Below are positions 58,049-64,000 of a stretch of DNA of 64,000 bases, in pieces (position 1 is the stretch's first letter; the number at the start of each line of letters is the position of its first letter). The notes under the pieces are model-generated. The model was not told the origin of the DNA. It saw only the letters and a list, made by a program, of their open reading frames with translations, and did no database searches. The translations under genes were made by a program, and so were the position numbers. Source of the stretch: Roseitalea porphyridii (GTDB lineage Bacteria; Pseudomonadota; Alphaproteobacteria; Rhizobiales; Rhizobiaceae); contig NZ_CP036532.1 of assembly GCF_004331955.1 (NCBI RefSeq), positions 2,728,001-2,792,000 of the forward strand. Direction: 5' to 3'.

Positions 58049-58364
58049 CCGCCATCAAATCCGCCATCGGATCGCGTCCGCGTGATCGGCCCGGGACGGG
58101 CTGGCGCCCCGGCGTGCCCGATTCTGGACAGATCGTGGCGCGCGCGACGCCTTGATCGTCCGGCTCTTTTGGCGCTCCCGACGCCGATCATGGCAGCGAG
58201 GCATCAATCATGGCGGCAATAAGGCACTGATTTCGCTGACTTTTGGCAACCGAACGTGAATTGCGCGGCGACCGTCTTCGCCCCAGCTTCCGGTCTGTCG
58301 ACGCCACCGCACCGGACGACCGGACGGACGGCGCCGGCACCAAACGGGAGACAGAAAGGACCTG
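58049..58364. other. Intergenic stretch before the first DUF1344 gene
   Basis: About 316 bases. Short frames on the minus strand were considered and not supported. No repeats or RNA were recognised; it should contain the promoter of the gene at 58365. Confidence 0.4.
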
Positions 58365-58619
58365 ATGATGAAACGCACACTGACAGCCGCCATGGCCGCC
58401 GCCGCCCTGATGGGCACCGCCCTTTACGCCCATGCCGGCGAAGGTGAGGGCGTGGTCGCCTCGATCGACCCCGAGACCCGCATGGTCGTGCTCGAAGACG
58501 GCTCGACCTGGACGGCGGCCGAAGAGGTCGACCTCTCCGGCGTGGCGCCCGGCGATATGATCTCCGTCGTCTACACCGACGGCACGACCACGCTGACCGA
58601 GGTCACCAAGGTCGAGTAA
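58365..58619 (+). CDS. DUF1344 small periplasmic protein, copy 1
   Basis: Protein of 84 aa. Signal peptide MMKRTLTAAMAAAALMGTAL with cleavage near AHA; mature domain GVVASIDPETRMVVLEDGST, then a small beta-rich fold. AAAGGA lies upstream. The family is small and mostly rhizobial; function unknown. The pattern SID-x-ET/DT-R-x-VVLEDGS is shared with the gene at 58846, so they are paralogues. Confidence 0.8.
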   Translation: MMKRTLTAAMAAAALMGTALYAHAGEGEGVVASIDPETRMVVLEDGSTWTAAEEVDLSGVAPGDMISVVYTDGTTTLTEVTKVE

Positions 58620-58845
58620 GCGGCCGGACGGGCCGGGCGGCCGGCTTCGACCGGTCGCCCACCACCCCGGCGGCGGCGAACGCGGCGGAATTGCGGCGCT
58701 TTTTGAGCTTTTTCAAGCCACTGAAAACAAAGCGCTTTAGCGGAATCCCACTTGCCGGTTCATACGCTTTCGGCTAGTCATCGATTGCCCGGCAGCAAAG
58801 CGGAACACGCGAGCTGAGCCCGGGTTTCATTCAGGAAACACGAAG

Positions 58846-59085
58846 ATGAGGAAGCTCGTCATTGCACTTGCGGCAGCGCTTGCCGCGACCTCCGCCGCCG
58901 TTGCGGCGCAGATGGAAGCCGTCATCGAGAGCATCGATGCCGACACGCGCACGGTCGTTCTGGAAGACGGCAGCGAACTGCTCGTCGCCGAGGGTATCGA
59001 CCTGTCGGCCATCGAGGCCGGAGCGACGGTCATGATCACGGTCGACGACGCGACAAACGAGGTCACCGAGATCGTCGGCCAGTAG
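58846..59085 (+). CDS. DUF1344 small periplasmic protein, copy 2
   Basis: Protein of 79 aa with signal peptide MRKLVIALAAALAATSAAVA and mature domain AVIESIDADTRTVVLEDGSE followed by LLVAEGIDLSAIEAGATVMI. It repeats the layout of the gene at 58365 but with diverged sequence. The 226-base gap between them contains GGAAT...ACGCTT, which weakly resembles a stress sigma-factor (EcfG-type) promoter. Confidence 0.8.
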   Translation: MRKLVIALAAALAATSAAVAAQMEAVIESIDADTRTVVLEDGSELLVAEGIDLSAIEAGATVMITVDDATNEVTEIVGQ

Positions 59086-59154
59086 GCCGCTGATCGCCGG
59101 CGGCGCCACAGGGCGTCGCCGGCACGGCCCTTGCGCCGTACATTTGGCCATTCT

Positions 59155-60369
59155 TCAGGGCTGAACCGCCCGCTCCTCCATGACAAGATGCAGGTCCGGC
59201 CCGTCATAGGGGTGGGCGCGGGCGACCTCCTCGTTCAGCGCGACACCGAGCCCCGGCTCGGTCGGCACCAGCGTGTAGCCCTCTTCGAGCACCAGCGGCC
59301 GGTTGATCAGATCGGCATGAAAGCCCGTCCAGTCCTTGATCGCCTCCAGGATCAGGAAGTTCGGCAGCGTCGCGGCGAGCTGGATGTTCGCCGCCGCCGC
59401 GATCGGGCCGCAATAACAGTGCGGCGCGACCAGCGCGTGATGGGTCTCGGCGATCGCGGCGATCTTCTTGGTCTCGAGAATGCCGCCGGAGCGGCCGAGA
59501 TCGGGCTGGACGATCTGCGCCGCGCCCAGCGCCAGCAGCCGGGCGAATTCGTACTTCGTCGTCAGTCGTTCGCCGGTCGCGACGGGGATCGAGGTCTTCG
59601 CCGCGAATTCGGCCATCGCCTCGGGCATGTCCGGCGGCACCGGCTCCTCGAACCACAGCGGATCGTAGGGCTCGATGGCTTTGGCCATCCGCGCCGCGCC
59701 CGAGGGCGTGAACTGGCCGTGAGTGCCGAACAATATGTCCGCGCGCGTGCCGACCGCCTCGCGCACCGCGGCCACCATCGCCGCCGACCGTTCGATGTCG
59801 GTCAGCAGCGGCTGGTGCGGATCGAGGACGGTGTAGGGCCCGGCCGGGTCGAACTTGACCGCCGTGAAGCCGCGTTTCACCCATGCCAGCGCCGCCTCGG
59901 CCGCCATGTCCGGATCGTTGTAGACGTTGCGGCCCGCCGTTTCGGCCGGATAGATCGAGCCGGTCGCGGGATAGAGATAGGTGTAGGACCGCAGCCGCTC
60001 ATGCACCGCACCGCCGATCAGCTTGTGCACCGGCTGGCGAGCATGCTTGCCGATGATGTCCCAGCAGGCCATCTCCAGCGCCGAAAAGCACCCCATCATC
60101 GACACGTCCGGCCGCTGGGTGAAGCCGGACGAATAGCAGCGCCGGAAAAAGGCCTCGACGTCGTGCGGGTCGCGGCCGACCAGGTGCCGCTCGGCCGCAT
60201 CGACGATCATCGCCGCCGTGACCCTCGGCCCGAAGGTGGCGTTGTAGGCTTCGCCCCAGCCGACGACGCCTTCGGAATCGGTCAGCTTGACGAACAGGAA
60301 ATAGCGCCCGCCGGGCGTGCCCTCGGGCGTGCCGACGATGAAGGTGTCGATGTCGGTGATGGTGGGCAT
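59155..60369 (-). CDS. Mandelate racemase/muconate lactonizing enzyme family protein (enolase superfamily)
   Basis: Protein of 404 aa. The capping domain starts MPTITDIDTFIVGTPEGTPG; barrel pieces are LEMACWDIIGKHARQPVHKL, KFDPAGPYTVLDP, GTHGQFTPSGAARMAKAIEP, WFEEPVPPDMPEAM (metal Glu), TGERLTTKYEFARLL (metal Glu) and PHCYCGPIAAAAN (His). It is probably a sugar-acid dehydratase or cycloisomerase. The start at 60369 is chosen although the frame stays open through the heptamer repeat upstream, which would code for repeated IHHSPFT. Confidence 0.83.
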   Translation of the reverse strand: MPTITDIDTFIVGTPEGTPGGRYFLFVKLTDSEGVVGWGEAYNATFGPRVTAAMIVDAAERHLVGRDPHDVEAFFRRCYSSGFTQRPDVSMMGCFSALEMACWDIIGKHARQPVHKLIGGAVHERLRSYTYLYPATGSIYPAETAGRNVYNDPDMAAEAALAWVKRGFTAVKFDPAGPYTVLDPHQPLLTDIERSAAMVAAVREAVGTRADILFGTHGQFTPSGAARMAKAIEPYDPLWFEEPVPPDMPEAMAEFAAKTSIPVATGERLTTKYEFARLLALGAAQIVQPDLGRSGGILETKKIAAIAETHHALVAPHCYCGPIAAAANIQLAATLPNFLILEAIKDWTGFHADLINRPLVLEEGYTLVPTEPGLGVALNEEVARAHPYDGPDLHLVMEERAVQP

Positions 60370-60380
60370 GGCTGGCTTTG

Positions 60381-60456
60381 AATGGTGAATGGTGAATGGT
60401 GAATGGTGAATGGTGAATGGTGAATGGTGAATGGTGAATGGTGAATGGTGAATGGT
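60381..60456. repeat. Heptanucleotide tandem repeat (AATGGTG), 10 full copies plus 6 bases
   Basis: Ten perfect AATGGTG units followed by AATGGT, without a single mismatch, beginning 11 bases upstream of the start codon of the enolase-superfamily gene on the minus strand. Unit length 7 means each change in copy number shifts spacing and frame. A degenerate relative in the opposite sense (TTCACTATTCACCACTC type) lies at about 60,487-60,512. Confidence 0.95.
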
Positions 60457-60516
60457 CCGCCTGACCCGCGGTCGACGCAACCCTGTTCACTATTCACCAC
60501 TCACTATTCACTTCCT

Positions 60517-61608
60517 TCAGAACACGATCACATTCCGCAAGCCCTGCCCGGCCCGCGTCGCGGCGATCGCCTCGTTGATCTGATCGAGCGGGTAGCGGCC
60601 GGTGACGAGCGAATCGAGGTCGAGCACGCCGTCCCGCCACAGCGCGGCAAGGTGCGGCACGTCGCGGGCGACCGACGCCGAGCCCATCTTCGAGCCGATG
60701 ATGCGCTGGCTGAAGCCGGCGAAGCTGGCCGGGTTGAAGGCGATGTTGACGTCGCTCGCCGGCATGCCGACGATGACGACGGTGCCGTTCTTGCCGATAT
60801 AGCTCGCCGCGCTTTCGAGCGCCGCCGGGGCGCCCGAGGCGACGAAGACGAAGTCCGCGCCGCGCCCGCCGGTCGCCGCCGTGACGATGTCGACGGCGTC
60901 CTCGTGGAACGGGTCGATCGCGCGCGTCGCGCCGAGCCTGAGCGCGGCGTCGAGCTTTTCGCGCGCGAGATCGATGGCGATGATCGAGGCGGCGCCGGCG
61001 ATCCGCGCGCCCTGCACCGCGTTCAGCCCCACCCCGCCGCAGCCGATCACCACCGCATGCGCGCCCGCCGGCATCTTCGCGGTGTTGGTGACCGCGCCGA
61101 CGCCGGTGATCGCCCCGCAGGCGAGCAGGCTGGCCGAGGCGAACGGCATGTTGCCGCCCACCGCGACGAGCTGGCTTTGTTCGACCACGAGCTTTTCGGC
61201 GAACGCGCCGGTGCGCAGGCCATGGCCGATCGGTGCGCCGGTGCCGTCGGTCAGCGGCGATGTCCGGTCGAGATCGAACACGGTCTCGCAAAGAAAATCG
61301 TGACCGCCCGCGCAATAGTGGCAGCCGCCGCACGAGCGGATCAGCGTGACCACCACGGGATCGCCCGGCTTGACGCGCGTCACCCCCGGCCCGGTCGCCT
61401 CGACGATGCCCGCCGCCTCGTGGCCGAGCACCATCGGCACCGTGCCGCCCCAGCCACCATCCGCATAGGTGATGTCCGAATGGCAGATCGCGCACGCCTT
61501 GACCGCGACCAGCACCTCGCCGGGCCCCGGATCGGCGAGCGTGACGGTCTCGACGCGCATCGGCTCGCCGAAGGCGCGGGTGACGGCGGCGCGGATCGTC
61601 TGCGGCAT
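60517..61608 (-). CDS. Zinc-dependent alcohol dehydrogenase
   Basis: Protein of 363 aa of the medium-chain dehydrogenase family. Catalytic zinc ligands are in KACAICHSDITYADGG and VLGHEAAGIVEATGPGV; structural zinc Cys run is SCGGCHYCAGGHDFLCE; NAD-binding is VIGCGGVGLNAVQGARIAGA. It oxidises alcohols or reduces aldehydes; the preference is not clear. It follows the enolase-superfamily gene region on the same strand and could act in the same sugar-acid or alcohol pathway. Confidence 0.88.
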   Translation of the reverse strand: MPQTIRAAVTRAFGEPMRVETVTLADPGPGEVLVAVKACAICHSDITYADGGWGGTVPMVLGHEAAGIVEATGPGVTRVKPGDPVVVTLIRSCGGCHYCAGGHDFLCETVFDLDRTSPLTDGTGAPIGHGLRTGAFAEKLVVEQSQLVAVGGNMPFASASLLACGAITGVGAVTNTAKMPAGAHAVVIGCGGVGLNAVQGARIAGAASIIAIDLAREKLDAALRLGATRAIDPFHEDAVDIVTAATGGRGADFVFVASGAPAALESAASYIGKNGTVVIVGMPASDVNIAFNPASFAGFSQRIIGSKMGSASVARDVPHLAALWRDGVLDLDSLVTGRYPLDQINEAIAATRAGQGLRNVIVF

Positions 61609-61800
61609 GAACGGCCCTCCCCCGGCCGGTCGCGTCGGCCCATCCAAACACCGGCGCGCGCGTCTGTCGTTTCGGTCAGGCGACATGGCGGGTCGACTTT
61701 GCGCCAATGGCGGGCCGAAAGGCGTCGGTCGGCGAATTCATACGGTCGCGGCACATCAATTCTTAAGCCCGCTCCGGTAATCCCGAGCGAGCAAAGACGA

Positions 61801-62598
61801 ATGAAGCGGGTGATTTCCATGACGACAAGCAGACAATGCAGGGCCTGCAGGAACGGCGCGCGGTTCGACGTGCCCATCACCATGGCCTTCCAGCCGATCG
61901 TCCATGCCGAGACGGGCGACGTCTTCGCCTACGAGGCATTGTTGCGCGGCGCCGACGGCGCCGGCGCCGGCGCGATCATGGCGCAGGTGACCGACGAGAC
62001 GCGCTACGTGTTCGACCAGACCTGCCGCACCACCGCCATCGAGGTCGCCACCAAGGTCGGCCTGCCGGAGACCGGCGCGCTGTTGTCGATCAACTTCCTG
62101 CCGAACGCGGTCTACGAGCCGCGCGCCTGCATCCGCCTGACGCTCGAGGCGGCGATGCGCACCGGCTTTCCGCTCGACCGGATCATGTTCGAGTTCACCG
62201 AGGTCGAACGGCTCGACGCCGAGCACCTGCTCAACATCCTGCACGCCTACCGCTCGCTCGGCTTTCACACCGCGATCGACGATTTCGGCGCGGGCTATGC
62301 GGGGCTCGAACTGCTGTCGCGGTTCCAGCCCGACATCGTCAAGCTCGACATGGCGCTGGTCCGCGACATCGACACCGAGCCGGTCAAGCGCGGCATCGTG
62401 CGCCATATGGTGCGGATGACCGGCGATCTCGGCGTGCGCCTTGTCTGCGAGGGCATCGAGACGGCGGCCGAATACGCGGTGCTGCGCGATCTCGGCGTCA
62501 CGCTGATGCAGGGCTACCTGCTGGCGCGGCCGGCAATGGAGGCGCTGCCGACGCCGCGCCGTCCCGACCATGTGCCGGCGCTTGCCGCAGCGGGTTGA
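61801..62598 (+). CDS. EAL domain protein (cyclic-di-GMP phosphodiesterase) with N-terminal CxxC
   Basis: Protein of 265 aa. The EAL residues are complete: FAYEALLRG, LSINFLPNAVY, FEFTEVERLD, AIDDFGAGYAGLELL, IVKLDMALV, LVCEGIETAAEY and LMQGYLLARP. A short N-terminus carries RQCRACRNGARF, a CxxC pair that could bind metal or sense redox state. The start at 61801 or the Met six codons later are both possible. Confidence 0.87.
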   Translation: MKRVISMTTSRQCRACRNGARFDVPITMAFQPIVHAETGDVFAYEALLRGADGAGAGAIMAQVTDETRYVFDQTCRTTAIEVATKVGLPETGALLSINFLPNAVYEPRACIRLTLEAAMRTGFPLDRIMFEFTEVERLDAEHLLNILHAYRSLGFHTAIDDFGAGYAGLELLSRFQPDIVKLDMALVRDIDTEPVKRGIVRHMVRMTGDLGVRLVCEGIETAAEYAVLRDLGVTLMQGYLLARPAMEALPTPRRPDHVPALAAAG

Positions 62599-62652
62599 CG
62601 CACCGCGCGGTTCCCGGCAACCAGAGGGCCGGATCGCGACGGGACACTTCCG

Positions 62653-63042
62653 ATGAACGAGGACACCGCGCCGCGCGGCGCGCTCACCTTGCGCACGCTC
62701 GCCATGCCGGGCGACGCCAACGCCGCCGGCGACATTTTCGGCGGCTGGGTGATGGCGCAGATGGACCTGGCCGCCGGCATCGCCGCCGCCGAGCGGGCGC
62801 GCGGCCGCGTCGTCACCGCGGCGGTCAACGAGATGGCCTTCAAGAGCCCGGTCCGGATCGGCGACACGCTGTCGATCCACGCCGAGGTCGAAAACGTCCG
62901 CCGCACCTCGATGGTGCTCTACATCGAGGCCTGGGCGCAGCGCTATCTTTCCGAGGACAGCGAGCGCGTCACCTTTGCCCGCTTCACCATGGTCGCGCTC
63001 GATGCGACCGGCAAGCCGACCCCGATCCCGCCGGAGCGTTAA
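62653..63042 (+). CDS. Acyl-CoA thioesterase (YciA-like hotdog fold)
   Basis: Protein of 129 aa with LRTLAMPGDANAAGDIFGGW followed by VMAQMDLAAGIAA, the active-site region of YciA-type thioesterases (catalytic Asp in GD-x-FGG), and NEMAFKSPVRIGDTLSIHAE. It hydrolyses acyl-CoAs in the cytoplasm. It lies 54 bases after the EAL gene. Confidence 0.9.
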   Translation: MNEDTAPRGALTLRTLAMPGDANAAGDIFGGWVMAQMDLAAGIAAAERARGRVVTAAVNEMAFKSPVRIGDTLSIHAEVENVRRTSMVLYIEAWAQRYLSEDSERVTFARFTMVALDATGKPTPIPPER

Positions 63043-63048
63043 GCCGGC

Positions 63049-63240
63049 TTCCTTCTCCCCGCCCGGCGGGGAGAAGGTGGGCCCGAGCGTGGCGAGGGGT
63101 CGGATGAGGGGCGGAGCAAAAGCGAGCAGCTCTACACCACCGACGATATCTTGCCCCTCACCCCGCTGCGACCAGCGCCCGCTGCGCGCACGCGGTCTCG
63201 CATCCCGCTCCCCGCAAGCGGGGAGAGGGTGGTGGCAAGG
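63049..63240. repeat. Alphaproteobacterial intergenic repeat with inverted arms
   Basis: CCTTCTCCCCGCCCGGCGGG begins a strong hairpin (63051-63076, arms CCTTCTCCCCGC / GCGGGGAGAAGG), continuing GGGTCGGATGAGGGG. A partner unit GCTCCCCGCAAGCGGGGAGAGGGTGG (hairpin arms CTCCCCGC/GCGGGGAG) lies at about 63,208-63,233. Such palindromic units are spread through rhizobial genomes. The first hairpin could also end transcription of the thioesterase gene. Confidence 0.65.
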
Positions 63241-63295
63241 CCGTTGCGTCCCTGCTCTCGCCCGGTGGGCGCCCGTACGGCAGCCCCCACCCGGA

Positions 63296-64000
63296 TCAGT
63301 CGCAGTGGCGATAACCCGATCGCCGCTGGCGCAGGTCGAAGTGGAAATGGTCGGCATGGTCGGCGTCGCTGCCCGGGCCGAGCACGGTCGAGAACTCGTC
63401 GCAGGCCCCCGCCCGCGCCGCATGCAGGAAGCCGCGCGCCCGCATCGCGAACAGGCCCTGGCGCGAGACGTCGATCACGTGCCCGTTCTTGAGCTTGAAC
63501 GAGCCGATGTCGAGCGCGTTGCCCTTGGAATGCTCGGACCACTGGCCGGAGCCGCGAATGCGCCGGCACGAATAGGACGACATGTTGCGCACCTCGGCGA
63601 TGCCGGTCAGGTACCGCTTGCGGGCGGCCGGGCCGGCATCCTCCTGCAGCCATTCGGCGGCGGCGAGCGCGGCCTGGCAGTTCAGCGTCGCCGCCGGCTT
63701 CAGCGCGACGCCGCGCGCCAGCGTCGACACCTTGACCGGATGGTCGATGCCGCATGCCGCGCTGTCGCGGATCGGCGCGATGTCGACGAACTGCACGCCG
63801 CGGCGCTTCAGCGCGGCGCGGCACTGCCGTTCGGCGGCGCTCATCACGCCCGGACCACCGCCAAGGCCCAGCCCCGGAATGGACGGACGCGGCAGCGAGA
63901 AGATGGTGCGCGTCGGCGAGGGATCGATGCTTGCCGGCGGCGCCTTGGCCGCGCCGTCCATGAAGCCCCAGTCCAGGAAGCTGCACGCCGCGAGCGCCAG
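63296..64000 (-). CDS. Extensin family lipoprotein, 5' end cut by window edge
   Basis: The frame is open to the window edge and 234 residues are visible. The first visible residues LALAACSFLDWG contain a lipobox (LAAC), so this is a secreted lipoprotein whose signal start lies beyond base 64,000. Conserved parts include ERQCRAALKRRGVQFVDIAP, SYSCRRIRGSGQWSEHSKGN ALDIGSFKL (in two parts) and HADHFHFDL, a D/H pattern like that of D-Ala-D-Ala-type zinc peptidases. The extensin-like family of rhizobia is of unknown function, probably cell-wall linked. An internal Met at 63961 is not the true start. Confidence 0.85.
   Translation of the reverse strand: MALAACSFLDWGFMDGAAKAPPASIDPSPTRTIFSLPRPSIPGLGLGGGPGVMSAAERQCRAALKRRGVQFVDIAPIRDSAACGIDHPVKVSTLARGVALKPAATLNCQAALAAAEWLQEDAGPAARKRYLTGIAEVRNMSSYSCRRIRGSGQWSEHSKGNALDIGSFKLKNGHVIDVSRQGLFAMRARGFLHAARAGACDEFSTVLGPGSDADHADHFHFDLRQRRSGYRHCD

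Noticed and set aside
58188-58433. Minus-strand frames between the EamA and DUF1344 genes
   Set aside because: They overlap the start of a well-supported gene, lack a ribosome site and resemble no known protein.
60381-60456. Tandem heptamers as a CRISPR array
   Set aside because: Units are 7 bases with no spacers and there are no cas genes; it is a simple tandem repeat.
60370-60480. N-terminal extension of the enolase-superfamily protein through the repeat
   Set aside because: The extension would be repeated IHHSPFT residues; the family N-terminus starts exactly at the Met at 60369.

Overview
This 64 kb window is high-GC chromosomal DNA from an alphaproteobacterium, most likely a marine or halotolerant member of the Hyphomicrobiales (Rhizobiales). 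The grounds are the rhizobial-type division and cell-wall (dcw) cluster, the block yacG-maf-infA...UPF0262-hisD-DUF2948-murA, the DUF1344, DUF1176 and extensin-family genes, a DMSP lyase (dddP) and a glucosylglycerate osmolyte locus. The genus cannot be read from the sequence.

Region 1 (about 1-28,075, minus strand): the dcw cluster, read right to left as mraZ-rsmH-ftsL-ftsI-murE-murF-mraY-murD-ftsW-murG-murC-murB-ddlB-ftsQ-ftsA-ftsZ (ftsZ cut by the window edge). Most junctions overlap by 1-4 bases. The cluster is broken twice. A BrnT/BrnA toxin-antitoxin pair sits on the opposite strand between ftsW and murG. About 10.4 kb of accessory DNA separates murB from ddlB. That insert carries MATE and MFS exporters with an AraC regulator, a RecA-fold mini-ATPase, dddP, and two small-peptide cassettes. 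One cassette encodes a 61-aa peptide, an M29/NicX-like metalloprotein and a HExxH protein. The other encodes a 76-aa peptide and a paralogous protein whose motif reads HQxxH. This is the most likely home of an undescribed, possibly RiPP-like, peptide-modification system.

Region 2 (28-37 kb): a triple TGGGN MraZ-type site, RNase P RNA, a Gfo/Idh oxidoreductase, yacG-maf-infA, a SAM methyltransferase, UPF0262-hisD-DUF2948-murA, a small basic protein and tRNA-Thr(GGT).

Region 3 (37-44.4 kb): envelope and osmotic-stress genes. These are an M23 lipoprotein, an MscS channel, an MPGP-like phosphatase, GpgS, a GNAT, an alpha/beta hydrolase and a GH13_18 phosphorylase. Together they suggest synthesis (GpgS plus phosphatase) and phosphorolytic recovery (GH13_18) of glucosylglycerate, with a channel to release solutes.

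Region 4 (44.4-64 kb): a CHASE2 adenylate cyclase, FecR protein and TPR/beta-barrel set, aspartate aminotransferase, two EAL proteins, a GST, an aldose sugar dehydrogenase, an exported SDR, HD, DUF1176, EamA and two DUF1344 proteins, an enolase-superfamily enzyme beside a heptanucleotide tandem repeat, a Zn alcohol dehydrogenase, an acyl-CoA thioesterase, and an extensin-family lipoprotein that runs off the right edge.
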